From positions 1 through 37,500 of the forward strand of contig CANUDF010000009.1 of assembly GCA_947857085.1 (NCBI GenBank): a stretch of 37,500 nucleotides of DNA, written 5' to 3'. Below, piece by piece: positions 17,387 to 25,284 of the stretch. Source of the stretch: Candidatus Gastranaerophilales bacterium. GTDB lineage: Bacteria > Cyanobacteriota > Vampirovibrionia > Gastranaerophilales > Gastranaerophilaceae. How positions within the stretch are numbered: position 1 is the stretch's first letter; the number at the start of each line of letters is the position of its first letter. Under the pieces are notes generated by a model, which saw only the letters and a program-made list of their open reading frames with translations, searched no databases and had not been told where the DNA came from. The position numbers and the translations under genes were made by a program.

Positions 17387-18025
17387 ATGAAAAATTATTT
17401 GAGAATGTACATAGTTGAACTTATCGGAACATTCTTTTTGGTCTTCACGGTAGGTTCGGCGGTAATGCTTAACGGCGCAGGTGTAATTCCTGCAATTGCA
17501 ATTGGTTTTGCGCTAATGGTAATGGTTTATGCAGGCGGTCATATTTCAGGCGGACACTACAATCCGGCCGTATCATTAGCCGCAGCAATAAGAGGAGCTT
17601 TGCCTGTCAAACAAGTTATTCCTTATTGGATTTCACAAGTCCTTGGCGGCGGAGCTGCTGCGTTATTGGTTAATCATTTTGTAAAAGAAGTGCCTGTGGC
17701 ACAATGCTGCGGTTTCACACCTGGAGCTATTATAACCGGTGAATTCTTATTTACGTTTGCATTATGCTATGTTGTATTACAAACAGCAACTTCAAGAAAT
17801 CTGGAGGGGAATTCATTTTACGGCCTTGCAATAGGCAGTACGGTAACTGTAGGAGCATTTGCAGCCGGAGGAATTTTATGCTACGGTGCCTTTAACCCTG
17901 CTGTAGCTGTCGGATTAGGCATAATGAACTCTGCTTGCTGGAATTGTCTTGCTATAACAATCACAGCTAACTTAATCGCAGCAATTGCAGCAGCTTTTGT
18001 TTATAAATTCACTGTAAATGAATAA
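17387..18025 (+). CDS. Aquaporin-family channel with a non-canonical second NPA motif
   Basis: The 212-aa protein is a MIP-family channel with six predicted membrane helices and two half-helix loops. The first NPA is at 59-61 in GGHYNPAVS, as in AqpZ. The second is at 170-172 in GAFNPAVAVG. In nearly all aquaporins the residue after the second NPA is Arg, part of the ar/R filter; here it is Val173. The His usually found in helix 5 also seems to be replaced, since the aligned stretch is LAIGSTVTVG. This should widen the pore and alter selectivity. The gene has a good promoter, AAAGGAG site and strong terminator, so it is a single-gene unit. It may carry water, glycerol, ammonia or another small solute; I cannot tell which. 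Confidence 0.9.
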   Translation: MKNYLRMYIVELIGTFFLVFTVGSAVMLNGAGVIPAIAIGFALMVMVYAGGHISGGHYNPAVSLAAAIRGALPVKQVIPYWISQVLGGGAAALLVNHFVKEVPVAQCCGFTPGAIITGEFLFTFALCYVVLQTATSRNLEGNSFYGLAIGSTVTVGAFAAGGILCYGAFNPAVAVGLGIMNSACWNCLAITITANLIAAIAAAFVYKFTVNE

Positions 18026-18044
18026 ATTTTTCTTAATTTTGAAC

Positions 18045-18075
18045 AAAAACGCCATTATTAAATGGCGTTTTTTTA
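18045..18075 (+). terminator. Terminator after the aquaporin gene
   Basis: AAAAACGCCAT and ATGGCGTTTTTTT pair around a TATTAA-type loop, followed by a T-run. It starts 19 nt after the stop codon. Confidence 0.92.
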
Positions 18076-18083
18076 AATTAATA

Positions 18084-18092
18084 TGATAAAAT
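18084..18092 (+). promoter_or_regulatory. Extended -10 promoter giving a leaderless mRNA
   Basis: TGA TAAAAT is followed by ATTTAT (6 nt) and the ATG at 18099, with no Shine-Dalgarno. The terminator of the preceding gene lies where a -35 would be. Confidence 0.55.
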
Positions 18093-18098
18093 ATTTAT

Positions 18099-19286
18099 AT
18101 GAAAAAGATTTTTATAGTATTTTTTGTATTCCTTTTAATACAAAACATTGGACTTGCGGCACAAACAAACATAAGCTTTGTTTATATTAACGGCTCAAAT
18201 AATAATGATGAAAAGATGAAAGCCTGGTATGAAAAAGGCGTCAGAAAGCTTCATCCTGTTTTGAAAAAACGTTTTGAGAAAAACAGAGACACAAAAAAAT
18301 GGTTTAATGAAGAAACAGGAATCTATCATATTAATGAGGAACCTGTTATATTCTTTTGGGGAGATCGAAGTAAAAATGATTTAGCTTTTGTAAAAGATAA
18401 ACTTGATTTATCAAAAGCAATCAGCTCTACCATGTCTTATGTTGTAAGAAATATGCTTACATCTTATCTGCATGACGCAATTTGGGTTCAAAAGACCCAT
18501 AACATGAATCCCATTGTGGATAACCTTAACGATGTTGTAAAAGCAGAAGCCGAAAAAGGCAATGAAGTTATCTTATACGGTTATTCCGCAGGAACATTTA
18601 TTACTTATAACTATTTATTAAATAAGTTACCATACCTGAATCTGGTTGACCTGTTTAACGTATTAAAAGTAAATGACGCAACAAAACAGTTTATAAAAGA
18701 TAACCCGAAAAAAAATACATGTATTTCTGCACTTGCAGACGCGCATATCGGAATAGTATCTTCTGACGGTCATCTATACCTTGACCCGTCCGAGGACTTT
18801 AAGACAAATTATATGAACCTTGATAAATCAACCGAAAATGTTTGCGCGCCGGTCGGTTCATTAAAAGGCATTGTAAACTTTGCAAGTCCTCTTGTACTTT
18901 TCTATTCTGATGTTGCTGACCCTGATTATGAATTTACTTACTATAACAAATTAATGATGCAGTACATAATGGAAAACGGTCTTTTCTGGCTTACCGTAAA
19001 CTTTAGGGAAGATCCTCTGGGATTTCCTACAACAAATAACCTTACACCCGCAGAGCTAGCAAAAATTTCAGGAGTTAATTTTACAAATCCGTCAGGAATG
19101 ATTTACGATAATTCCGGAGTTTGGAGCAAGCGTCCGTTTCTATTTGCACACACTGCATACTGGAATGCAAGAAGACCCTTTGCAAATGCTATAGTAAAAA
19201 CTCTTGTCAAAGGTATGAAATTTAATTATGATGAGGATTATCAAATGCAAGTCCTTAAAAAGAATAAGAAAAGAGATGAATTATAA
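18099..19286 (+). CDS. Secreted alpha/beta-hydrolase-like protein
   Basis: The 395-aa protein has a signal peptide (MKKIFIVFFVFLLIQNIGLA, 1-20) and then NISFVYINGSNNN, a typical first strand and oxyanion-loop region of an alpha/beta hydrolase. The nucleophile elbow appears to be GYSAG at about residues 165-169 (VILYGYSAGTFITYNYLL), as in lipases and esterases. A later conserved HTAYWNARRPF near residue 350 may supply the catalytic His. The acid residue is not certain. It would act in the periplasm or outside. The NagZ-like gene starts 3 nt after its stop, so the two form an operon. The start follows an extended -10 promoter with no ribosome site. Confidence 0.75.
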   Translation: MKKIFIVFFVFLLIQNIGLAAQTNISFVYINGSNNNDEKMKAWYEKGVRKLHPVLKKRFEKNRDTKKWFNEETGIYHINEEPVIFFWGDRSKNDLAFVKDKLDLSKAISSTMSYVVRNMLTSYLHDAIWVQKTHNMNPIVDNLNDVVKAEAEKGNEVILYGYSAGTFITYNYLLNKLPYLNLVDLFNVLKVNDATKQFIKDNPKKNTCISALADAHIGIVSSDGHLYLDPSEDFKTNYMNLDKSTENVCAPVGSLKGIVNFASPLVLFYSDVADPDYEFTYYNKLMMQYIMENGLFWLTVNFREDPLGFPTTNNLTPAELAKISGVNFTNPSGMIYDNSGVWSKRPFLFAHTAYWNARRPFANAIVKTLVKGMKFNYDEDYQMQVLKKNKKRDEL

Positions 19287-19289
19287 AAT

Positions 19290-20243
19290 ATGAACTTGAA
19301 ACAAAAATTATACCAGATGTTTATTTTAGGAACAGATGGATGCGGCTACAAGGAAGCACTGCAAAATGGTTTGGGCGGAATAATATTTTTTACGCACGAT
19401 ATCAAAACACCCGAACAATTTAAAGCATTAATACAGGAATGTAAAAAATATGCAGTAATCCCGCCGTTTTTATCAATAGATCAGGAGGGCGGACGGGTAG
19501 AACGAACCGAAAACATACACGGCGGTAAAAAATATTTATCTGCAAAATACGCTTATGAAAAAGGTCTGGACTATTTGAAAAAACAGACTTCGGAAATTGC
19601 AAAAGAATTGAAAGATTACGGGATAAACTTAAACTTTGCACCATGTATTGATGTAAACACAAACCCTGATAACCCGATAATCGGAGAACGTGCATTTTCA
19701 AACAACCCTGATGAAGTAATTGAGGCGGAAAAAATTGTTTCAACAGAATACCGTAAAAACGGAATTATACCGTGTGTAAAGCATTTCCCCGGACACGGTG
19801 ATGCAAACGCTGACAGTCATTTGACCCTGCCCGAGATAAATCTTTCTCTTGAAGAAATGGAAAGAACTCATATAAAACCTTTCAGGGCCTGTGCAAAAGA
19901 AATTGAAATGGTAATGGCTGCACATCTTCACTGTACATGTTTTGAACAGGAGGTAATTCCGACAAGCTTAAGCAAAAACGCAATTTCATATTTAAGAAAC
20001 GAATTGGGCTTTGACGGAGTTATTATTTCAGATGACATGGTAATGAAAGGTGCTGCAAAATTCGGCGCGGTTGAGGCTGTTGAAATGGGAATACGTGCAG
20101 GCTTGAATATGTTCATTTACAGAAATTCAAATCCTGAAACAATAGAAATCATTGAAACAATAGCAAAGAAAGCAGAAAAAGACAAAGGACTTTCCGAAAA
20201 CATCGAAAAGTCCTTTGAAAAGATTATGAAACTTAAAACTTAA
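19290..20243 (+). CDS. nagZ: Glycoside hydrolase family 3, NagZ-like beta-N-acetylhexosaminidase
   Basis: NagZ removes GlcNAc from muropeptides during peptidoglycan recycling. The 317-aa single-domain protein shows the family marks: DQEGGRVERT (64-73), the NagZ signature KHFPGHGDANADSH (164-177) whose Asp175/His177 act as acid-base dyad, and ISDDMVMKG (246-254) with the nucleophile Asp248. There is no signal peptide, fitting a cytoplasmic or unusual location. It follows the hydrolase gene by 3 nt, with no own Shine-Dalgarno, so translation probably depends on reinitiation. Its 3' end overlaps the convergent pilin gene by 11 nt. Confidence 0.9.
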   Translation: MNLKQKLYQMFILGTDGCGYKEALQNGLGGIIFFTHDIKTPEQFKALIQECKKYAVIPPFLSIDQEGGRVERTENIHGGKKYLSAKYAYEKGLDYLKKQTSEIAKELKDYGINLNFAPCIDVNTNPDNPIIGERAFSNNPDEVIEAEKIVSTEYRKNGIIPCVKHFPGHGDANADSHLTLPEINLSLEEMERTHIKPFRACAKEIEMVMAAHLHCTCFEQEVIPTSLSKNAISYLRNELGFDGVIISDDMVMKGAAKFGAVEAVEMGIRAGLNMFIYRNSNPETIEIIETIAKKAEKDKGLSENIEKSFEKIMKLKT

Positions 20244-20883
20244 AAGGATAATCATCAGGAATTTTCCAGTTGTTATCAGCTATAACCTTTGTACAATTTG
20301 CACCATTACCTGTTGAATCACAGGAATAAATCGGATTTTGGCTTTTGCTATCAAATGGCTGAAAGCCTTCTTCTGTATGTGAATAAAAATAAAACGGAAA
20401 GACTTTAGTTCCATATTTAGAATCTTTACTATTATCTATCTTACCAATATCAGCAGCGTCAACATAAAAGTTCCAACCATCACCGCTTATTCCAACAGCA
20501 CTTCCATCGAGGAAATATACAAATATACCTACGGCATTTGATGATGAAAGAGTTGTTTCAATCTTTTGAGTTTTAATATATTGAGCAAGATATTTATTGT
20601 ACCAGATAAGTGATGTTTCTGTACCCTCAATACATTCTTTAACCTCAGCGTCTTCATCTTTAAATTCACATTCAGTACCTATATCATCCCAGGTTGAATA
20701 ATGTCCGTTCTCTGCCTGAGATAACCTTATTGCCTGCTGAATTGTAGAATAAAATCTTACAAGTTTAGCCTCAACTACTTTTTTACGATATGATTGCACA
20801 AGATTTGGTATTGTTAATGCTGCAACTACGCCAATAATTGTTAAAGTAATTAGTACTTCGGCCAACGTAAAACCTTCAGACAA
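20233..20883 (-). CDS. Type IV pilin-like protein, start in doubt
   Basis: The protein (216 aa from the first in-frame TTG) begins with the class III/IV prepilin signature: EG|FTLAEVLITLTIIGVVAALTIP, with the cleavage Gly, the conserved Glu5 of the mature form, and one hydrophobic helix. The remainder (about 30-216) is a globular pseudopilin domain that often has the stretch KLVRFYSTIQQAIRLSQAENG. It has several Cys pairs (C42-like EC…EC and C…C near the end) that may form disulphides. The TTG at 20883 has no ribosome site, while an ideal GGAGGAAGC-ATG sits at 20981 but out of frame by a G9 tract, so the true start is probably there. See the leader feature and the phase-variation finding. Confidence 0.8.
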   Translation of the reverse strand: MSEGFTLAEVLITLTIIGVVAALTIPNLVQSYRKKVVEAKLVRFYSTIQQAIRLSQAENGHYSTWDDIGTECEFKDEDAEVKECIEGTETSLIWYNKYLAQYIKTQKIETTLSSSNAVGIFVYFLDGSAVGISGDGWNFYVDAADIGKIDNSKDSKYGTKVFPFYFYSHTEEGFQPFDSKSQNPIYSCDSTGNGANCTKVIADNNWKIPDDYPFKF

Positions 20884-20981
20884 ATGTCTAATGTTATGTA
20901 TCCAGCGGCTACGCTGGAAACCCTTGTCCTGACTACTTAGAGGAGACGCCCCCCCCCGATACTCGTAAGTTCTTTGTACAT
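20884..20981 (-). promoter_or_regulatory. Pilin 5' leader with ATG, G9 tract and inverted repeat
   Basis: GGAGGAAGC is followed by ATG at 20981-20979, which opens MYKELTSIGGGRLL and then hits TAA because of nine consecutive G (20949-20957). In the pilin frame this whole stretch is free of stops from the G9 tract down to the pilin. With one more G, or two fewer, the ATG would fuse in frame with the pilin, giving a 33-residue leader that ends SEG|FTLAEV. So this is either a phase-variable translational switch or an assembly error in the homopolymer. The segment also holds a perfect inverted repeat. Confidence 0.7.
20902..20917. repeat. Perfect inverted repeat in the pilin leader
   Basis: CCAGCG and CGCTGG flank a GCTA loop. 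It lies in the region coding for the long leader, is G+C-rich compared with the surroundings, and resembles the structured repeats seen elsewhere in this window. Confidence 0.6.
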
Positions 20982-21015
20982 GCTTCCTCCTTTTCTTTTC
21001 TACGTTTTTAGTATA

Positions 21016-22104
21016 TCAACTATTATAAATTTTGGCAATAACTATTTCATCATCCTTTGTCATCTCTGGATTTTTTAGTTTTTCATGCAAAATACAATCA
21101 AAAATTTCCTGATATTTCGGCGACGGTTTTATACCTAGATTTAACAAATCATCACCGGTAACAGAAAGTTTTATATTTTGCAAAACATCCAAATATCGGA
21201 GAGCAGAAGCCATATCTTTTGCAATGGCGTAAAGCAAAATGCTTTCTAAAGCCAGTCCGTCAAAAGCTTTATATATTTCAAAATCATTTTTTAAATCACC
21301 GATTGAGCGAAAATCTTCAAGAATTTTTCTTTCTTCTTTTGTAAATTCCAGCCGTGACAAATCAGGCAAAAGCCCGACGTAAACAAGCCAAGTATTTTGT
21401 ACCGGATATTTTTTTATAAGCTCCTCAATATTAACTTTCGGCAGTTCAAATTTTTCCGGTGAAACCAGTTTATAAATTCCCTCGTCCACAAACAATTCAA
21501 ACGCACGCTGAGAGTTCAGGTTAAACGTTTCAATAAGTTCTTTTTTAACCCGTTTGTACGACATATCGTAATTTATATTTAAAAGATAATCTTCTTGAAG
21601 CTTTCTTGTATGTTCCTCCAAATCAAACCCGAAGCGCACGCGGAACTTTAACCCGCGAATAATCCTTGTCGGGTCATCAATAAAACTTCCGTCATGCAGT
21701 ACACGCAGAATTTTATTTTTCAAATCCTCCAACCCGCCTGTATAATCCACAATTTCACCGTTAGAAACACTCATCGCAAGAGCATTCACAGTAAAATCAC
21801 GGCGCAAAACATCTTCCTTCAAAGAACAGCCGATTTTTGTAACAACCGGAATATGACCTTTTTTCTCGTAAATTTCCGAACGTGTGGAGGCAAAATCAAC
21901 TTCACAACCGTCAACATTTACCCTGACAGTACCAAAATCAGGATTTTCCTGTATTACATCACCAAACTTTGGACAGTATTCAAGAGCATTTCCGACATAA
22001 GTAATATCAACATCAAAACTTTTAACACCAAGAAGTTTATCGCGGACAACGCCCCCGATATAGTACAATTTATCTGAATTATCATATATATTGATGATGT
22101 CCAT
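21016..22104 (-). CDS. CCA-adding enzyme / poly(A) polymerase family nucleotidyltransferase
   Basis: The 362-aa protein has the class II nucleotidyltransferase head: YYIGGVVRDKLLGVKSFDVDITYVG (about 15-39) with GG, RD and the DxD metal site (D-V-D), then the RRDFTVNALAM motif (about 100), the basic GLKFRVRFGFDLEEHT neck region, and an all-helical C-terminal half. It would repair or complete tRNA 3' CCA ends or add A tails; the sequence alone does not decide. There is no HD domain visible. The start at 22104 is set by the typical N-terminus and by a promoter whose -10 ends 7 nt upstream, without a Shine-Dalgarno. The open frame to 22209 would cross that promoter. The gene is divergent from the helicase gene. 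Confidence 0.88.
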   Translation of the reverse strand: MDIINIYDNSDKLYYIGGVVRDKLLGVKSFDVDITYVGNALEYCPKFGDVIQENPDFGTVRVNVDGCEVDFASTRSEIYEKKGHIPVVTKIGCSLKEDVLRRDFTVNALAMSVSNGEIVDYTGGLEDLKNKILRVLHDGSFIDDPTRIIRGLKFRVRFGFDLEEHTRKLQEDYLLNINYDMSYKRVKKELIETFNLNSQRAFELFVDEGIYKLVSPEKFELPKVNIEELIKKYPVQNTWLVYVGLLPDLSRLEFTKEERKILEDFRSIGDLKNDFEIYKAFDGLALESILLYAIAKDMASALRYLDVLQNIKLSVTGDDLLNLGIKPSPKYQEIFDCILHEKLKNPEMTKDDEIVIAKIYNS

Positions 22105-22111
22105 GTTCCAT

Positions 22112-22140
22112 ATTTTAACGTAAAATGGTATAATAAACAA
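22112..22140 (-). promoter_or_regulatory. Promoter of the nucleotidyltransferase gene (leaderless)
   Basis: On the minus strand TTGTTT (22135-22140) and TAAAAT (22112-22117) are spaced by exactly 17 nt. The -10 ends 7 nt before the ATG at 22104 and no ribosome site is present. Confidence 0.65.
22126..22134 (+). promoter_or_regulatory. Extended -10 promoter of the helicase gene
   Basis: TGG TATAAT lies 19 nt before the ATG at 22154 and overlaps the divergent promoter's spacer, so the two genes may compete for polymerase. AGGAGA provides the Shine-Dalgarno. Confidence 0.6.
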
Positions 22141-22153
22141 GCAGGAGAAAAGT

Positions 22154-25100
22154 ATGTTACAGGAAGCAACAAAAGCCATTAATTCGGCATTTAATAATAG
22201 TTTTATCAAAAAATTAAGCCAATATCTTCACGATTGTGTCCGTGAGGAGGTTAAAAGCTCTACTTTCCGCAATCTTAAAGCGGACAAAGACAACAAATGG
22301 ATTTTCCTGCAAGGCGACGAAAAGCTTTTTACAACAGGCGCAGAATACCTGCGGCTCGACGGTTCAGACAGCAAGCTTACTGAATTGATGATTCAAAGCG
22401 AACTAAGCACAAAAGATAAATACCTGATTTACGGTTACCTTTTCCTAGTAGGCAAAAGTAACAAAACCCGTAAGCAGAACGAATTTTTGACACCGCTTTT
22501 GTACATGCCGTGCAAACTTGAACGTAACGGCGTAAACATCAATTGTATTCCGCAGGATGAAATGCTTTCGCTAAACACAGGTGCACTTGCGGCCTTAATG
22601 AAAAAAAACGATGACGAAGATGAAGTCGATTTGCTTTTGGAAGGCATACTCGACGTTGTTCCGGACTTGCCTATAACTCAGGAGAAACTGGACATTTTCC
22701 TTACAACACTTCAATCTGTTGTTCCTGAAATCGAAATCAGCCAGAATACAAAGGACAACGAAACCGAAGACAATATTTCAAAAGACGAAGCAAAAGACTT
22801 TTATAAAGAAAAAATTGACGCTGAAAACATAGACGAAATTATTGAAGAAGAAGAACGTGAAACCGCACAAAAAACATCAATAAAGCTTGAAAAAGTTGTC
22901 GTAACTTATCAAAGCGCAATCATTTTGACCAAAAGACCGTCTGTAACAGCAGGAGTTCTGCATGAACTTACACAAATCGCTGAAAAACCAAGCGGAGTTT
23001 ACAGAGAAACAGCCTTAAGCATTATTAATGATGAATTTATTCAGTCAAAAGAAAAATCCGTAATCATCAAGGATATGAAAGAAATTACGGACTTTTATCC
23101 GATAACCCCGCTTTCTCTAAGCGATTCACAGGAAAAAGTAATCAAGAATATAGACAACAATAAGTTTGTAGCTGTTCAGGGACCTCCTGGGACAGGTAAA
23201 TCCCAAACAATCGTTAACCTTGTAGCACACTTAATAGCAAACGGAAAAACTGTTCTTGTTGCCTCACGTATGGATAAAGCCGTAGACGTTGTCGCCGAAA
23301 GATTAAACGAACTCGGGGCACCATTTCTTGCACTTCGTGCAGGACGTTTGAATTACCAGAAACAATTAAGTTTTCAATTACAGGATTTGCTTTCTGGTAA
23401 AGTAGACATTGATACGGACTATGAAGACAGTCTGCTTGTTGACACAAAAGACATGAAAGAACACCTGAACCTTTTACAAGAAACCGAGAAAAAATGCGAA
23501 CATATTATAAAACTTGAACGCGAATGGCACGATTTATCACTTGAAACCATAGAAAATGAAAAAGCTTTGGGAGAACCGCAATTTATAAAATCCTCTCTTA
23601 AAAAAGGTGAAATAGATATAGTTTCAGGCATTTTAAAAATTCTTGAAAATAACATTGAAAAAGCAGGATTTTTCGCTAACATTGCAAACTTCACAAGCTT
23701 GAGACAATTGAAAAAAATTCTTAAGCTCAAGGAATTTGACGTGACATACGAAAATCTTGCAAGACTTCAGGCAGAACTTGAAGCTGCGACAATGAACTGG
23801 AAGTTAAGAAAAATTGAAGCAGAAATCCAAAAAACCGGAAATCTTCACGTATTAATGGAACAAATCCGCCAGATGAAAAAGAAACAAAAAAATCTGGCAG
23901 TAAATATACTTAAAAACAGACGCCGCGAAGCCTTAAAAGGGCTTTTACGCGACCAGATTAAACGCCAGAGATTAATCGTTCACGCAAAATCACTTGTGGA
24001 ACGCAAGAAAAATCTTCAAAACAGAATTCTGGAAGAAGAAGACTTCAAACCATTACTTGAAGCATTCCCCTGCTGGTGTGTAACAACTTACGCTGTATCA
24101 GGTTCATTACCTATGAAACCCGGAATGTTTGACGTTGCAATTATTGATGAAGCTTCACAGTGCGACATTGCAAGCTGTTTCCCTATAATGTTCCGCGCAA
24201 AACGCGCAGTAATCGTAGGTGACGATAAACAGCTTCCGCATTTATCATTCCTTGAAAAAGCAAAAGAGCAATCTTTCTTAAGCCAATACGGAATTCCTGA
24301 CAAATACCAGTTAATGTGGCGTTTCAGAACAAATTCAATGTTCGACCTTGCGGATTACTATTCAATGAATTCCGTAATGCTTGACGAACACTTCCGAAGT
24401 TTGCCGCCGATTATTGATTTTTCAAACCATGAATTCTACGGCGACAGAATACGCGTGATGAAAAAAGACTTTGGCGGTCAAAAAGTTCTGGAACTTGTTG
24501 AAGTTCCGGACGGCAAAGTTGACTTTGACGCAACAAGAAACCTGCCTGAGGTTGAAGCCGTAATCAAAAAATTACACGAAATTGTAATAGAAGATGAACG
24601 TAAAAACCCTGACAATCCTGTTTCTATCGGTATAATTTCACCGTTCAGGGCTCAGGTGGAACAATTGAAAACTTCCGTTTCAAAAGTTTTGTCCGATCAT
24701 ATGATTAGAAAACATCAAATCGAAATCGGTACTGCACACACATTTCAGGGTGATGAACGCGACATAATCCTAATGTCATGGGCGTTTGCAAATAACAGTC
24801 ACGCACAAAGCGCAACTTTCCTGCAAAAACCAAACCTGTTTAACGTTGCAATTACCCGTGCAAGATATAAGGTTATAAACTTTGTGTCACGTGATATAAC
24901 AAACCTGCCTGACGGACATTTCAGAAACTATATTTCGTATATAAAAGAATATCAAAATAAACAGGAAGCAATTGAGAACCTGCAAATTGACGAAAACGAA
25001 TACAAAAACAGCCTTGAGCGTGAAATTGCACAGGAAATACGTGAACTCGGACACGAGGTAATGGCAGGAAGCGAGATTGCAGGGCTTAATGCAGATTTAC

Positions 25101-25282
25101 TTGTGGATAAAAAATTTATAGTAGAAATTGACGGCGTTGAAGACAGCATAAAACAAACCGTTTCTAATATGAAAAAGCAGGCAATACTTGAACGCTGCGG
25201 ATTTAAGGTTAAACGCATAACATACCGCGAATGGAAATATTCACCTAAAATCTGCCTTGACAGAGTGTTAATTGAAGATTAA
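22154..25282 (+). CDS. UPF1-like superfamily 1 helicase with C-terminal PD-(D/E)XK nuclease-like domain
   Basis: The 1042-aa protein is an SF1B (UPF1/Dna2-like, AAA_11/AAA_12) helicase. An N-terminal region (1-330) holds an acidic linker and no motif I recognise. Walker A GPPGTGKS starts at G343; a long helical insertion (about 425-640) follows; then the Walker B/DEAS at D665-E666 (VAIIDEASQCD), GDDKQLPHLS, LDEHFRS, the GTAHTFQGDERDIILMS motif V and FNVAITRARY motif VI. The last 75 residues look like a restriction-endonuclease-like (DUF559/VSR-like) fold: GLNADLLV (D981), FIVEIDG (E991, D993). The predicted activity is ATP-driven unwinding joined to DNA or RNA cleavage. It stands alone. A defence role is possible but not shown. 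Confidence 0.88.
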   Translation: MLQEATKAINSAFNNSFIKKLSQYLHDCVREEVKSSTFRNLKADKDNKWIFLQGDEKLFTTGAEYLRLDGSDSKLTELMIQSELSTKDKYLIYGYLFLVGKSNKTRKQNEFLTPLLYMPCKLERNGVNINCIPQDEMLSLNTGALAALMKKNDDEDEVDLLLEGILDVVPDLPITQEKLDIFLTTLQSVVPEIEISQNTKDNETEDNISKDEAKDFYKEKIDAENIDEIIEEEERETAQKTSIKLEKVVVTYQSAIILTKRPSVTAGVLHELTQIAEKPSGVYRETALSIINDEFIQSKEKSVIIKDMKEITDFYPITPLSLSDSQEKVIKNIDNNKFVAVQGPPGTGKSQTIVNLVAHLIANGKTVLVASRMDKAVDVVAERLNELGAPFLALRAGRLNYQKQLSFQLQDLLSGKVDIDTDYEDSLLVDTKDMKEHLNLLQETEKKCEHIIKLEREWHDLSLETIENEKALGEPQFIKSSLKKGEIDIVSGILKILENNIEKAGFFANIANFTSLRQLKKILKLKEFDVTYENLARLQAELEAATMNWKLRKIEAEIQKTGNLHVLMEQIRQMKKKQKNLAVNILKNRRREALKGLLRDQIKRQRLIVHAKSLVERKKNLQNRILEEEDFKPLLEAFPCWCVTTYAVSGSLPMKPGMFDVAIIDEASQCDIASCFPIMFRAKRAVIVGDDKQLPHLSFLEKAKEQSFLSQYGIPDKYQLMWRFRTNSMFDLADYYSMNSVMLDEHFRSLPPIIDFSNHEFYGDRIRVMKKDFGGQKVLELVEVPDGKVDFDATRNLPEVEAVIKKLHEIVIEDERKNPDNPVSIGIISPFRAQVEQLKTSVSKVLSDHMIRKHQIEIGTAHTFQGDERDIILMSWAFANNSHAQSATFLQKPNLFNVAITRARYKVINFVSRDITNLPDGHFRNYISYIKEYQNKQEAIENLQIDENEYKNSLEREIAQEIRELGHEVMAGSEIAGLNADLLVDKKFIVEIDGVEDSIKQTVSNMKKQAILERCGFKVKRITYREWKYSPKICLDRVLIED

Positions 25283-25284
25283 AT

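Noticed and set aside
21694-22077. 127-codon plus-strand ORF inside the nucleotidyltransferase gene
   Set aside because: The minus strand encodes clear catalytic motifs here, and the plus frame has low-complexity content.
22105-22209. N-terminal extension of the nucleotidyltransferase up to 22209
   Set aside because: It would run through the promoters and into the divergent helicase gene; the family N-terminus and promoter fit ATG 22104.
22154-25282. Complete Mokosh-type defence system
   Set aside because: No kinase or PLD partner is next to it and the nuclease domain is of a different fold; left only as a possible defence gene.
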